This document shows positions 17,080 to 26,800 of a stretch of 64,000 bases of DNA, piece by piece. Within the stretch, counting starts at the first letter, position 1, and the number at the start of each line of letters is the position of its first letter. A program made the position numbers and the translations under genes. Below the pieces are notes generated by a model. That model was not told the origin of the DNA. It ran no database searches and worked only from the letters and a program-made list of their open reading frames with translations. The stretch is from Burkholderiales bacterium (lineage in GTDB: Bacteria > Pseudomonadota > Gammaproteobacteria > Burkholderiales > Thiobacteraceae): assembly GCA_023511995.1 (NCBI GenBank), contig JAIMAL010000001.1, positions 124,001-188,000 on the forward strand, given 5' to 3'.

Positions 17080-19809
17080 TTACTCCTTTTTCATCAATGG
17101 CTTCAGGCCCGCTCCCGCAAGCTTGCGCAAAAGAGCCTTTTCCGCCTCCACCAGCAGGAGCACCAGCACGCCGAAAAGAAGGATCATGCCCCAGGCTTCC
17201 ACGGGCAGGGGCGCGGTGTGGAAAAGACGCTGCATCAGGGGGGAATAGGTGAACGCAAGCTGCAGCGCCACCACCACACCAATGGCGATGGCCACCCAGC
17301 GGTTGCCGCGGAAAGCGGCGGCGGGAGAGAGGGGGGCAAAGAGCCGGCGGCAGTTGAGGAGGTAGAAGGCTTCGCCCACCATGAGCAGGTTGACGGTGGC
17401 GGTGCGCGCCACCTCGACGGGGGTTCCCTGCGCGGTCTCCCACAGGAAAAGGGCGAGGCCGCCCCCTACCAGAAGCAGGGAGACGAAAGCCACCCGCCAA
17501 GCCATGAAGGGAGTGAGCACCGGCTCCCGCGGATCCCGCGGCGGGCGCTTCATGACGTCGGCTTCGGCCGGTTCGAAGGCGAGCGCCAGGGCGAGGGTGA
17601 CGGCGGTCACCAGATTCACCCACAGAATCTGCACCGGGGTGACCGGGAGTTGCGCAAGCCCCAGGAGCACCGCCGCCACCAGCACCCCCGCCTGGCCGCC
17701 GTTGGTGGGCAGGATGAAGACGATGGCCTTGCGGATGTTGTCGTAGATGGTGCGCCCCTCCTCCACGGCGGCGGCGATGGAGGCGAAATTGTCGTCGGCG
17801 AGCACGATCTCCGCCGCCTCTTTCGCCGCCTCCGTTCCCTTGCGCCCCATGGCGACGCCCACGTCGGCGCGCTTCAGGGCCGGCGCATCATTCACCCCAT
17901 CCCCGGTCATCGCCACCACTTCGCCATTTGCCTGCAGGGCCTGGACCAGCCGCAGTTTGTGTTCGGGGCTTGCCCGGGCGAAGACTTCGGTGTGGCGCAC
18001 CGCCTCGCGCAGGGCGGCATCACTGAGGGATTCGATTTCGGCGCCGGTGAGCACCCGCACCGCTGGCCGGCCCAGACCCAGGGCCTCGCCGATGGCGCGG
18101 GCGGTGGCGGCATGGTCGCCGGTGATCATCTTCACCGCGATGCCCGCGGATTGGCAGGCCGCCACGGCACGCCGGGCCTCTTCCCGGGGCGGATCGGTGA
18201 GTCCGATCACCGCCAGCAGGACGAAGCCGCCGGCCTCCACGTCATCGAAGGTGAGCTCCCGTTGTCGGGCGGGCTTTTTCGCCAGCGCGAGCAGGCGCAT
18301 GCCCTCCGCCGCCGCCGCTTCCATGGCCGCGTGCCAGCGGGGCGCATCGAGGGGGCGGTCTTCCCCGTCCAGGCGTTCCCACGGGCAGAGGGCGAGCAGG
18401 CGCTCCGGCGCGCCCTTCAGCAGGATCACGCCGTGCCCGGCGTGATCGTGGTGCAGCGTGGCCATGAAACGGTGTTCCGATTCGAAGGGAATGACATCCA
18501 AGCGGGGCCAGGCTTCGGCCTCGAAACCGGGGTTGAGTCCCGCTTTCATCGCCAGGGTGATGAGGGCGCCTTCCGTGGGGTCGCCCGCAAGCTTCCATTC
18601 CCCGTTCTCCCAATGGAGCGCCGCATCGTTGCAAAGGAGCCCCGCCCGCGCGGCTTCCAGGAGCGTCGGCTCCTCTTCCGGCGCCACCTCCACCGCTTCC
18701 CTGAGAAATCCCCCTTCCGGCGCATAGCCCACGCCGGTCACCCGGAACACGCCCTTGGCGGTGATGATCACCTGGGCGGTCATCTCGTTGCGGGTGAGGG
18801 TGCCCGTCTTGTCGGAGCAGATGACCGTGACCGACCCCAGCGCCTCCACCGCCGGCAGGCGGCGCACGATGGCATTGCGCCGGGCCATGGCCTGCACCCC
18901 GATGGCGAGCGTGATGGTGATGATGGCGGGCAAACCCTCGGGGATGGCCGCCACCGCCAGACCCACGGCGGCGAGGAACATCTCCCCACTCGAATAGCCG
19001 CCCACCAGGGTGCCGTGGGCGAAGGTGCCGGCGGCAAGGAGTAGGATGAGGACGGTCAGCCAGCGGCCGAACTGCTTCATTTTGCGCAAAAGCGGCGTGT
19101 CCAGCGGCTCCACGTCGGCAAGCAGGCTGCCAATGCGGCCGATTTCCGTGGCAGCACCCGTTGCCACCACCACGCCCATGCCCTGGCCGGCGGTGACCAG
19201 GGTGCCCGACCAAGCCATGTCACTGCGATCCCCCAAGGGCGCGTTTTCGGCAACCGGCTCCACCTGCTTGTCCACGGCCAGGGATTCGCCGGTGAGGGCC
19301 GATTCGTCCACCTTCAGCCCCTTCACCGAAAGCAGACGCAGATCGGCGGGCACCCGGTCGCCCGCGGCGAGGAAGACGATGTCGCCGGGCACCAGTGCCT
19401 CGGCCTCGATTGCCTGGCGACGCCCCTCGCGCAGCACCATCGCCTGGGGCGAGAGGAGATTGCGGATGGCATCCAGCGCCGCCTCCGCTTTGCCTTCCTG
19501 GATGAAGCCGATGAAGGCGTTGATGAGCACCACGCCGAGGATCACGCCGCTGTCCACCCACTGGCCCATGGCGGCGGTGATCACCGCCGCCAAAAGCAGG
19601 ACGTGGATGAGTACGTCGGAAAACTGGGCGAGGAAGCGCAAGGTGGGGCTGCGGCGTCCTGCGGCGGGCAGGCGGTTGGGGCCGATGGCCTGCCGGCGGC
19701 GCGCGGCCTCCTCGTGGGCCAGACCACTGCGCCCGGTGTCCAGTCGGGCGAGAACGGCATCCGGCGCGAGGCTGTGCCAGGGGGGAGGCGACGGCGGGAG
19801 GGGATTCAC
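17080..19809 (-). CDS. P2-type cation-transporting P-type ATPase with unusual ion-site residues
   Basis: A 909-residue P-type ATPase. The phosphorylation motif is [12 protein letters not shown], the actuator loop has LTGES, and the hinge is [22 protein letters not shown]4 reads [13 protein letters not shown], as in calcium pumps. M5 reads [10 protein letters not shown] (Asn703, Gln706) and M6 reads [11 protein letters not shown] (Asn732, Thr735, Ala736). In SERCA the positions corresponding to Gln706 and Ala736 are Glu771 and Asp800, so ordinary calcium transport is doubtful. The GTG start at 19809 overlaps the trmL stop (GTGA). Ion unknown; Na, K or Mg are options. Confidence 0.88.
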   Translation of the reverse strand: MNPLPPSPPPWHSLAPDAVLARLDTGRSGLAHEEAARRRQAIGPNRLPAAGRRSPTLRFLAQFSDVLIHVLLLAAVITAAMGQWVDSGVILGVVLINAFIGFIQEGKAEAALDAIRNLLSPQAMVLREGRRQAIEAEALVPGDIVFLAAGDRVPADLRLLSVKGLKVDESALTGESLAVDKQVEPVAENAPLGDRSDMAWSGTLVTAGQGMGVVVATGAATEIGRIGSLLADVEPLDTPLLRKMKQFGRWLTVLILLLAAGTFAHGTLVGGYSSGEMFLAAVGLAVAAIPEGLPAIITITLAIGVQAMARRNAIVRRLPAVEALGSVTVICSDKTGTLTRNEMTAQVIITAKGVFRVTGVGYAPEGGFLREAVEVAPEEEPTLLEAARAGLLCNDAALHWENGEWKLAGDPTEGALITLAMKAGLNPGFEAEAWPRLDVIPFESEHRFMATLHHDHAGHGVILLKGAPERLLALCPWERLDGEDRPLDAPRWHAAMEAAAAEGMRLLALAKKPARQRELTFDDVEAGGFVLLAVIGLTDPPREEARRAVAACQSAGIAVKMITGDHAATARAIGEALGLGRPAVRVLTGAEIESLSDAALREAVRHTEVFARASPEHKLRLVQALQANGEVVAMTGDGVNDAPALKRADVGVAMGRKGTEAAKEAAEIVLADDNFASIAAAVEEGRTIYDNIRKAIVFILPTNGGQAGVLVAAVLLGLAQLPVTPVQILWVNLVTAVTLALALAFEPAEADVMKRPPRDPREPVLTPFMAWRVAFVSLLLVGGGLALFLWETAQGTPVEVARTATVNLLMVGEAFYLLNCRRLFAPLSPAAAFRGNRWVAIAIGVVVALQLAFTYSPLMQRLFHTAPLPVEAWGMILLFGVLVLLLVEAEKALLRKLAGAGLKPLMKKE

Positions 19810-20270
19810 ACGCCCCCCGGGAAGCCGTTCTGCCGCCAGGCCTCGTAGAGGATGACGGCGGCGGCGTTGGAGAGATTGAGGCTGCGGGAGTGGGGCAGCA
19901 TGGGGATGCGCAGCCGCTGCGCTGGCGGGAATTCCGCGAGGACCGCTTCCGGCAGGCCGCGGGTTTCCGGCCCAAGGACGAAGACATCGCCGGGCTGAAA
20001 GCGGGGGTCGCTGTAGCGGCGGCTGCCCCGCGTGGTGAGGGCGAACAGGCGGCGCTTGGCGAGCCACTCCCGACAGGCATTCCAGTCGGGGTGGACGACG
20101 AGGCTCGCAAACTCGTGGTAGTCCAGGCCGGCGCGCCGCAGCGCTTTGTCCTCCAGACCGAAGCCCAGGGGCTCAACCAGATGCAGGCGCGTGCCGCTAT
20201 TGGCGCACAGGCGGATGATGTTGCCGGTGTTGGGGGGGATTTCCGGCTGGTAGAGAACGAGTTCGAACAT
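19806..20270 (-). CDS. trmL: tRNA (cytidine(34)-2'-O)-methyltransferase
   Basis: A 154-residue SPOUT methyltransferase that 2'-O-methylates the wobble base of tRNA-Leu isoacceptors. Family motifs are MFELVLYQPEIPPNTGNIIRLCANSG, a central VLGPETRGLP and the knot IPMLPHSRSLNLSNAAAVILYE. Length matches TrmL. The ATG at 20270 is preceded by AGGCA; an upstream frame to 20348 has no support. The next gene downstream, the P-type ATPase, starts within the last four bases. Confidence 0.93.
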   Translation of the reverse strand: MFELVLYQPEIPPNTGNIIRLCANSGTRLHLVEPLGFGLEDKALRRAGLDYHEFASLVVHPDWNACREWLAKRRLFALTTRGSRRYSDPRFQPGDVFVLGPETRGLPEAVLAEFPPAQRLRIPMLPHSRSLNLSNAAAVILYEAWRQNGFPGGV

Positions 20271-20350
20271 TGCCTTGCGTTCTGCCTGGAAAAGGGTTAG
20301 TGTTGTCAAATCAAGGATATGCAGCGTGAATATGAAGTGTAACGTCAAGT

Positions 20351-22099
20351 ATGGAGCAGGCCGGGCGAAAGCGCCCGCAGCCAGCGGAGGTGCCGGTGGC
20401 CCGACCTGAAAAAATCCGCCTGGGGGAGGTCCTCGTCCAGCAGAAACTCCTGTCCCAGGAGCAGCTCGCCCTCGCCCTGGAAGAGCAGAAACGCAGCGGG
20501 CGCAAGCTGGGGCGCGTGCTGGTGGAGCTGGGTTTCGTCACCGAGGAGCAGATTTCCGAGGCCCTCGCCCGCCAGCTCAACATCCCTTACATCAACCTCA
20601 AGTTCCACAACCTGCGCCCGGAAGTGGTGAAGCTGTTGCCGGAAACCCAGGCGCGGCGTTTCCGCGCCATCGTCATGGAGGTCAAGGGTAACACGGCGCT
20701 GGTGGGCATGGCCGATCCCACCGATCTTTTCGCCTATGACGAAATCTCGCGGCTCCTCAAGCGGGAGATCAGCCTTGCCGTGGTCAACGAAGGCCAGTTG
20801 ATGGAGGCTATCGACCGGCTCTACCGTCGCACGGAGGAGCTCACCGACCTCGCCCATGCCCTGGAGGAGGAGCTTGGCGACACCGCCGTCGATTTTGGCC
20901 TGCTTTCCGCCGGCACCACCCTCGAGGATGCCCCGGTGGTGCGCCTTTTGCAGACCATGTTCGAGGACGCGGCGCAGGTCCGGGCTTCCGACATTCATAT
21001 CGAACCCCAGGAGAAGGTGCTGCGCATCCGCTTCCGCATCGATGGCGTGCTGCATCTGCAGACCGAGGTGGATGCGAAAATCGCCCCGGCGCTGGCGCTG
21101 CGGCTCAAGCTCATGTCGGGCCTCGACATTTCGGAAAAGCGCCTGCCCCAGGACGGCCGCTTCCATGTGCGGGTGAAGAACCGTACGGTGGATGTGCGCA
21201 TCTCCACCCTGCCCACGCAATACGGCGAATCGGTGGTGATGCGGCTCCTCAACCAGGAGGAGGGCATCCCTTCGCTGGAGAGCCTGGGGTTTCCGCCGGC
21301 CATGCTGGCGCGTTTTCGCCAGATTTTCCACCGTGCCCAGGGCATGGTGCTGGTCACCGGCCCCACCGGTTCCGGCAAGACGACCACGCTTTATTCGGTA
21401 CTGGCCGAGCTCAACTCGGTGGAGCGCAAGATCATCACCGTCGAGGACCCGGTGGAATACCGCCTGCCCGGCATCAACCAGGTCCAGGTCAACGAGAAAA
21501 TCGACCTCACCTTCGCCCGCGTGCTGCGTACCGTGCTGCGCCAGGACCCGGACATCGTGCTGGTGGGGGAGATGCGTGACCAGGAAACCGCCCAGATCGG
21601 CATGCGCGCCGCCATGACCGGCCACATGGTGCTCTCCACCCTGCACACCAACGATGCTGCCTCCACGCCCATCCGCCTGCTGGACATGGGGGTGCCTTCC
21701 TACATGGTGGCCATGTCCGTGCATGTGGTGCTGGCGCAACGGCTGCTGCGCCTGGTCTGCGACAGTTGTGCCACGGAGCGTGCCCCGGAGGACCATGAAC
21801 TCGCCTGGCTTTCCCTGGAGCTGGGGCCGGAGGCGGGCCGCCACCGCTTTGTCGCCGGGCGTGGCTGTGGCCATTGCAATGGCACCGGCTACCGCGGCCG
21901 GGTGGCGATCTACGAGATGCTGGAGATGACCGCTCCCCTCATCGAAGCCCTCAATCGCCACGACACTCACGGCTTCGTCAAACTGGCCCGCAATCAGCTT
22001 GCCGGGCACACCCTGCGCCGCGCGGCGGTGGAGCTGGCGCTGGCCGGTCGCACCAGCGTGGCCGAGGCCATGCGCGTCACCGCGGCGCTGGAGGATTGA
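20351..22099 (+). CDS. mshE: MSHA pilus assembly ATPase MshE
   Basis: A 582-residue extension ATPase of the type IV pilus (GspE/PilB family). The N-terminus has two tandem MshEN motifs, residues 23-46 (RLGEVLV...) and 52-75 (KLGRVLVELG...), each ending in Gln; such motifs bind c-di-GMP in MshE. The core has Walker A GPTGSGKTTT near residue 336, the Asp box TVEDPVEYRLPGINQVQVN, Walker B VLVGEMRD and the His box STLHTNDA. A zinc site with CDSC and CGHC follows. It is the first gene of the locus, diverging from trmL. Confidence 0.92.
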   Translation: MEQAGRKRPQPAEVPVARPEKIRLGEVLVQQKLLSQEQLALALEEQKRSGRKLGRVLVELGFVTEEQISEALARQLNIPYINLKFHNLRPEVVKLLPETQARRFRAIVMEVKGNTALVGMADPTDLFAYDEISRLLKREISLAVVNEGQLMEAIDRLYRRTEELTDLAHALEEELGDTAVDFGLLSAGTTLEDAPVVRLLQTMFEDAAQVRASDIHIEPQEKVLRIRFRIDGVLHLQTEVDAKIAPALALRLKLMSGLDISEKRLPQDGRFHVRVKNRTVDVRISTLPTQYGESVVMRLLNQEEGIPSLESLGFPPAMLARFRQIFHRAQGMVLVTGPTGSGKTTTLYSVLAELNSVERKIITVEDPVEYRLPGINQVQVNEKIDLTFARVLRTVLRQDPDIVLVGEMRDQETAQIGMRAAMTGHMVLSTLHTNDAASTPIRLLDMGVPSYMVAMSVHVVLAQRLLRLVCDSCATERAPEDHELAWLSLELGPEAGRHRFVAGRGCGHCNGTGYRGRVAIYEMLEMTAPLIEALNRHDTHGFVKLARNQLAGHTLRRAAVELALAGRTSVAEAMRVTAALED

Positions 22100-22104
22100 G
22101 CGGC

Positions 22105-23337
22105 ATGCCCCACTTCGCCTACAAGGGCCGCAACCAGCGGGGAGAACTGGTGGAGGGCACACTGGAAGCGGCGAGCGCGGCCGCCGTGGCCGACCGTCTG
22201 CTCACCATCCGCGTCACCCCCGTCGAGATCCGCGAGGCACCGCGCCCCCGGGCAAGCCAGCGTCCGGAGTGGTTGAACCGCCTGCTCGAGCCACGGGTCA
22301 CCCCTATCGACGTGCTCCTTTTTAGCCGTCAGATGCACACCCTGCTCAAGGCGGGCGTACCCATCCTGCGGGCGCTGGCGGGGCTCGAGGAATCCACCAC
22401 CAACCGCAGCTTCGCCAGAGTCTTGCGCAATCTGCGGGAAAGCCTGGAGGCGGGCCGCGAGCTTTCCATGGCCATGCGCCGCGAACCCGTGTTCTCGCCT
22501 TTTTACGTGAGCATGGTGCGCGTGGGGGAGATGACCGGCCGGCTCGATGAAATCTTCCTGCGCCTCTTCCATCATCTCGATTTCGAGCGGCGCACCAAGG
22601 AAAGGATCAAATCCGCGCTGCGCTATCCCGCTTTCGTGGTCATCGCCATGGCAGCGGCCATCGTCATTGTCAACCTCTTCGTCATCCCCGCCTTCGCCAA
22701 GGTGTATGCGGGTTTCGGTGCCAAGCTCCCCCAGGTGACGCGCTGGCTCATCGCCTTCTCGGATTTCATGGTGGCCTCCTGGCCGGTGCTCGCCGCGCTC
22801 CTCGTCTTCGCCGTGCTGCTGTTGCGGCTGTGGATCCAGACACCGGCCGGGCGCTACCAGTGGGACCGCGCGAAGCTGCGGCTGCCGGTGGTGGGCGGGA
22901 TCGTGCGCAAAGCCACCCTGGCGCGTTTTGCCCGCTCCCTGGCGCTCGCCGTCAAAAGTGGCGTGCCCATCGTGCAGGCCCTATCCACGGTGGCCCGGGT
23001 GGTGGACAACGACTACATCGGCGCCCGCATCGAGCAGATGCGGGATGGCGTGGAACGGGGGGAGACCATCCTGCGCACGGCAATTGCCAGCGGCGTGTTC
23101 ACGCCCGTGGTGCTGCAGATGGTGGCGGTGGGAGAGGAAACCGGCGCGGTGGACGAGCTGATGCAGGAAATTGCCGACATGTACGACCGCGAGGTCGAAT
23201 ACGAGGTGCAGAACCTCTCGGCGCAGATCGAGCCCCTCCTCATCCTGGCCATGGGCGTGCTGGTGCTCATCCTCGCCCTGGGCGTCTTCCTGCCCATGTG
23301 GGACCTGGGCCGCGCCGCCCTGGGCAAGTCCATGTGA
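22105..23337 (+). CDS. mshG: MSHA pilus inner-membrane platform protein MshG
   Basis: A 410-residue GspF/PilC-type platform protein with which the ATPase works. Two GspF repeats are visible: one from LLFSRQMHTLLKAGVPILRAL to YPAFVVIAMAAAIVIVNLFVIPAF, the second from ARFARSLALAVKSGVPIVQAL to the C-terminal helix EPLLILAMGVLVLILALGVFLP. Each has a conserved VGEMTGRLDE or VGEETGAVDE. The ATG lies five bases after mshE's stop with GAGCGGC before it. Open frame upstream to 21874 lies inside mshE in another frame. Confidence 0.93.
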   Translation: MPHFAYKGRNQRGELVEGTLEAASAAAVADRLLTIRVTPVEIREAPRPRASQRPEWLNRLLEPRVTPIDVLLFSRQMHTLLKAGVPILRALAGLEESTTNRSFARVLRNLRESLEAGRELSMAMRREPVFSPFYVSMVRVGEMTGRLDEIFLRLFHHLDFERRTKERIKSALRYPAFVVIAMAAAIVIVNLFVIPAFAKVYAGFGAKLPQVTRWLIAFSDFMVASWPVLAALLVFAVLLLRLWIQTPAGRYQWDRAKLRLPVVGGIVRKATLARFARSLALAVKSGVPIVQALSTVARVVDNDYIGARIEQMRDGVERGETILRTAIASGVFTPVVLQMVAVGEETGAVDELMQEIADMYDREVEYEVQNLSAQIEPLLILAMGVLVLILALGVFLPMWDLGRAALGKSM

Positions 23338-23355
23338 GCGTGGCAGGGGCGAGGC

Positions 23356-23910
23356 ATGGGCGCGCGGCGCGGGGCGGGCTTCACCCTGCTGGAGCTCGTG
23401 GTGGTCGTGTGTGTGGTGGCGCTTCTGGGGCTTGCTGCCATCGACCGCCTGCTCTACCTGCGGGAACAGGCGGAAAAGGCCATGCTGGAGCAAAACATCC
23501 AGATGCTGAAGACCGCCCTGCGCTTCCAGGTGGCGGCGGCGGTGGCGGCAGACCGCCCGGCAGAAATTGCCGCCCTCGCCGGGAAAAACCCGGTGGATTG
23601 GCTGGAGGAACCCATGGCGGGCTACCAGGGCGAGCTTGCGGCGCCGCCTGCCTGTCGGGGCTGTTGGTATTTCGACACAAACCGCCGGGAACTCGTTTAT
23701 CTCGTGGACCGGGGCGACTATTTCGCCCCGGATGCCGGGGGCGAGAAGCGCGTGCGGATGCGGGTGGAGGTGGTTTTGCCTCAAGTTTCTGGGGCAGATG
23801 CCGTAAAAACAACAATGCCCTTCGCCCGGCTGGTGGTGGAACCCTACCGCTGGTTTGGCGGTGCGCATGCGCCGCTCCCGCCCCGCCTTCCAGGGCAGCG
23901 GGCGGGGTGA
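23356..23910 (+). CDS. mshF: Prepilin-like protein MshF
   Basis: A 184-residue prepilin-like protein. The cleavage site is RGAG/FTLLELVVVVCVV, with Glu at +5, for processing by a type IV prepilin peptidase. Position after mshG suggests MshF, a minor component whose exact role is unknown. The globular part has a CRGC pair and no obvious family signature. There are 122 bases between its end and the first major pilin gene, which has its own strong ribosome site. Confidence 0.75.
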   Translation: MGARRGAGFTLLELVVVVCVVALLGLAAIDRLLYLREQAEKAMLEQNIQMLKTALRFQVAAAVAADRPAEIAALAGKNPVDWLEEPMAGYQGELAAPPACRGCWYFDTNRRELVYLVDRGDYFAPDAGGEKRVRMRVEVVLPQVSGADAVKTTMPFARLVVEPYRWFGGAHAPLPPRLPGQRAG

Positions 23911-24032
23911 GGGGGTGAGGCAACTGGGCCGCTGCCCGCCGCGCCTTACGGGGGTGCGGCTTCTGGTACGGACTTTGCTTCACCGTAGGGTGTCTTTGGT
24001 TTTTGAGGCTTTTTTTGATAAGGAGAAACATC

Positions 24033-24443
24033 ATGCGCAGCCAACAAGCAGGTTTCACCCTCATCGAACTGGTGGTGGTGATCGTCATTCTGGGCATCCT
24101 GGCCGCAACGGCGTTGCCGAAGTTTGTGGACTTGAGCAGCGATGCTGGAAACGCTGCCGCCAAGGGCGTGGCCGGCGCCATTGCCAGTGCTTCGGCCATC
24201 AACTATGCGAAAAAATTGGCTGATCCGACTGCCACCGTGACGACGGTCGGAAGTACGACCACGTGTGCAGGTCTGCAAGCCTTGGTTACTGGTGTGGACT
24301 GGACGAATGATTTCGAGTGGGCGAACTCGGCTGCCACCCTAAGCGGGTGTACCGGCGCCGGTGCTGTGGCGACAAACTGCTCGGTCAAGAGCAAAAAAGG
24401 TGGCGTGGCTCAAACCGTCACCGTGACCTGCACAACGAACTGA
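24033..24443 (+). CDS. mshA: MSHA-type major pilin, first copy
   Basis: A 136-residue type IV pilin. After a short leader, cleavage at QAG/FTLIELVVVIVILGILAATALPKF would release a mature pilin with Glu at +5. The KFVDLSSDAG segment resembles MshA. Four cysteines (TTCAG, SGCTG, TNCSV, VTCTT) could form two disulfides. AGGAG lies eight bases before the ATG, the best ribosome site in the locus, as expected for a major subunit. Which of the two adjacent pilin genes is MshA and which MshB cannot be settled from sequence alone. Confidence 0.85.
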   Translation: MRSQQAGFTLIELVVVIVILGILAATALPKFVDLSSDAGNAAAKGVAGAIASASAINYAKKLADPTATVTTVGSTTTCAGLQALVTGVDWTNDFEWANSAATLSGCTGAGAVATNCSVKSKKGGVAQTVTVTCTTN

Positions 24444-24540
24444 TGTCCAGGGGGAGAGGGGGTTCCGCTTTGGGGCTGCAAGGCTTGGGAGTCGGGGCGG
24501 CGCCCCCGCGGGGACAACGAGATGAAAGAGGACTGAAATC

Positions 24541-25029
24541 ATGAAAGCGCGAAGAGCCAAACGACTCGCCGGGGGCTTCACCCTCATCGAACTCATCGTG
24601 GTCATCGCCATCCTTGGCATCCTGGCAGCGACCGCCCTGCCGCGCTACATCAACGCGCAACAGCAGGCGCGGATAGCGAAGGCCCAAGGCATCTACGGCG
24701 CCGTCCGCTCCGCGGCGGCGCTGGCCCACGCCCAGGCGCTGGTGACCAACACGACGCTTAGCGGTGCCGCGACGATCAGCATGGAAGGGGTGAACGTCAC
24801 CCTGATCAACGGCTATCCCACGGCCAACGCTGCGGGCATCGTGACGGCCGCCCAACTCAATGCGGCCGCTGATGGCCTGATCATCAGCGGGGGTGGGGCG
24901 GGTGCGGGCGCAACCATCACCATGGATGTCGTCGGGGCGACTACCCCTGCGACCTGCCGGATCAGCTATACCTCCCCGGCAGCGGCCAACGGCTCGCCCA
25001 CCATTACCCTCAACACAGCCGGCTGCTGA
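24541..25029 (+). CDS. MSHA-type pilin, second copy (MshA/MshB)
   Basis: A 162-residue prepilin with an unusually basic leader (MKARRAKRLAGG) cleaved before FTLIELIVVIAILGILAATALPRY. The mature N-terminal helix is nearly the same as the preceding pilin, but the globular domain differs and has only two cysteines (PATCRIS and the last residue), as in a C-terminal D-loop. AAAGAGGA precedes the ATG. It could be MshB, or a second major pilin. The gap to the previous gene (97 bases) has no clear terminator. Confidence 0.83.
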   Translation: MKARRAKRLAGGFTLIELIVVIAILGILAATALPRYINAQQQARIAKAQGIYGAVRSAAALAHAQALVTNTTLSGAATISMEGVNVTLINGYPTANAAGIVTAAQLNAAADGLIISGGGAGAGATITMDVVGATTPATCRISYTSPAAANGSPTITLNTAGC

Positions 25030-25078
25030 GGCTGCGCGGGGGGGGGGCGGGCGCCCCTCCAGGCTGAGGAAGACGGGT

Positions 25079-25519
25079 ATGCGCGGCTTCACCCTCGTCG
25101 AGCTGATCGTTATCCTAGTCATCCTCGGCATCCTGGCCGTGGTGGTGCTGCCACGCTTCTTCGACCGGAAGGAGTTCGACGCCCGCGCCTTCCTCGATGA
25201 GACGGCCGCGGCGCTGCGTTATGCGCAGAAGGCGGCCATCGCCCAGCGGCGCACGGTGTGTGCGGCCTTCACGGCGAATTCGGTGACCCTTACCGTGCGT
25301 TCCACGCCCGGCAGCGGCCCCTGCGACACCCCGCTCGCGGGTCCCGGCGGCACGGCCCCCTACACCGTGACGGCACCGGGGGGCGTGACCTTCACCAGCG
25401 CGCCTGCTTCCTTAAGCTTCGATGCCGAAGGGCGACCCAGCGCGGCGGCGACCCTGGCCGTATCCGGCATTTCGGCCACCCTCACCGTCGAGGCGGAGAC
25501 GGGCTATGTGCACCCGTAA
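25079..25519 (+). CDS. mshC: MSHA minor pilin MshC
   Basis: A 146-residue prepilin-like protein with cleavage MRG/FTLVELIVILVILGILAVVVLPRF. The next segment ETAAALRYAQKAAIAQRRTVCAAF is a GspH/FimT-like feature, fitting MshC. Two cysteines could pair. ATG at 25079 follows TGAGGA. An open frame upstream to 24893 runs inside the second pilin gene and is not used. Its end overlaps the next gene by 14 bases. It is part of the minor-pilin set that primes pilus assembly. Confidence 0.82.
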   Translation: MRGFTLVELIVILVILGILAVVVLPRFFDRKEFDARAFLDETAAALRYAQKAAIAQRRTVCAAFTANSVTLTVRSTPGSGPCDTPLAGPGGTAPYTVTAPGGVTFTSAPASLSFDAEGRPSAAATLAVSGISATLTVEAETGYVHP

Positions 25520-25961
25520 GCATGCGCGGGGGCTCACCCTGGTGGAGCTCATCATTTTCATCGTCGTCGTCTCGGCGGCGGTGGCCGGGGTGCTCGCCGT
25601 CTTCACCCAGGCCACCCGCGCTTCCAGTGATCCCCTGATCCGCAAGCAGGCCATCGCTGTCGCCGAAAGTCTGCTGGAGGAAATCCTGGCCGTGCCTTAC
25701 ACCTGCCCCAGTGGGGCGAGCTGTGTCGCAGTGACCACGGCCAACCGGGGCGCCACCCATGCGGTTGCCGATTACAACGGCTTTGCCATGACCGGCATTG
25801 CGGCCTTTGACGGCACGCCCATCCCTCAGCTTGCCAACTACACGGCGAGCGTGACGGTCACGCCGCAGCCGTTGAATGGGGCCAACGGCAGCCGGATCAC
25901 CATCACCGTGGCAAGCGGAGGCGAGACGGTCACGCTGGAAGGCTGGCGGGGGAACTACTGA
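25506..25961 (+). CDS. mshD: MSHA minor pilin MshD
   Basis: A 151-residue prepilin-like protein. The cleavage site is HARG/LTLVELIIFIVVVSAAVAGVL, with Leu rather than Phe at +1 and Glu at +5. A GspI/PilV-like stretch, RKQAIAVAESLLEEILAVPYTCP, follows. The start ATG lies within the end of mshC and the stop overlaps the mshO ATG, so all three are probably translationally coupled. It is likely one of the tip minor pilins. Confidence 0.82.
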   Translation: MCTRKHARGLTLVELIIFIVVVSAAVAGVLAVFTQATRASSDPLIRKQAIAVAESLLEEILAVPYTCPSGASCVAVTTANRGATHAVADYNGFAMTGIAAFDGTPIPQLANYTASVTVTPQPLNGANGSRITITVASGGETVTLEGWRGNY

Positions 25962-26800
25962 TGCGCGCGCAGGGTTTCACGCTGGTGGAGATGATCGTGG
26001 TCATCGTCATCACCGGCATCGTCGCCGCCATGGTGGCCGTGTTCATCCGCAGGCCGGTGGAGGGCTACCTGGACAGCGAGCGCCGCGCCCGCCTGACGGA
26101 CATCGCCGACACCGCCCTGCGCCGCATCGCCCGCGACGTGCAGGCGGCGCTGCCCAACAGCCTGCGGCCCAACGGCAGCGGGCAGAACCTGGAAATGCTC
26201 ATCACCGCGACGGGGGGACGCTATAGCCAAAACGCCGCCGACAGCCAGGGCTGCTTCGCTGCGGGGTGCACCAGCCTCACCTCCCTGGGCAGCGTGATTG
26301 CGGCAAGCGGTGAACAGGTGGGGCGACGGCTCGTCATCTACAACCTCTATAACAACGATGCCGGCGGTTGCGGCCCCACCAATCCTTCCGCCTGGTGCGG
26401 CAACAACTCGGCGCAAATCACCGCCTCCACCGACGGGGGCGCGACGGACACCTTCACCTTTGCCAGCACGGTTTTCCGGCCGGCCACCGGCAGCCCGTCG
26501 CGGCGTTTTTACATCGTTTCCGGCCCCGTGGCCTATGTCTGCGCCAATGCGGGGGCAAGCGGGGGCAATGGCACGGGAACATTGAGCCGTTACGAGAACT
26601 ATGCCATCACAAGCTTGCCCAGCTTCCCGCCGGCCGGGGCGACGGGGCGGCTCCTTGCCCAGCGGGTGAGTGCCTGCCAGTTCACCTACCAGCCGGGGGC
26701 CACGGAACGGCAGGGGCTGCTCACCCTGTATCTGGAACTGATGGAGGCCGGTGAAAAGGTCGGGCTCTACCATGAAGTGCATGTGGACAACGCGCCCTGA
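25961..26800 (+). CDS. mshO: MSHA minor pilin MshO
   Basis: A 279-residue prepilin-like protein, long for a minor pilin as MshO is. Cleavage is at RAQG/FTLVEMIVVIVITGIVAAMVAVF. The helix continues to ARLTDIADTALRRIARDVQAALPNSLR, a GspJ/PilW-like feature. The ATG shares its first base with the mshD stop. Its end overlaps the start of mshP by 29 bases. It probably sits near the pilus tip. Confidence 0.85.
   Translation: MRAQGFTLVEMIVVIVITGIVAAMVAVFIRRPVEGYLDSERRARLTDIADTALRRIARDVQAALPNSLRPNGSGQNLEMLITATGGRYSQNAADSQGCFAAGCTSLTSLGSVIAASGEQVGRRLVIYNLYNNDAGGCGPTNPSAWCGNNSAQITASTDGGATDTFTFASTVFRPATGSPSRRFYIVSGPVAYVCANAGASGGNGTGTLSRYENYAITSLPSFPPAGATGRLLAQRVSACQFTYQPGATERQGLLTLYLELMEAGEKVGLYHEVHVDNAP

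Noticed and set aside
17218-19044. A 608-codon plus-strand frame opposite the P-type ATPase
   Set aside because: It mirrors codon positions of the ATPase and lacks any recognisable motif.
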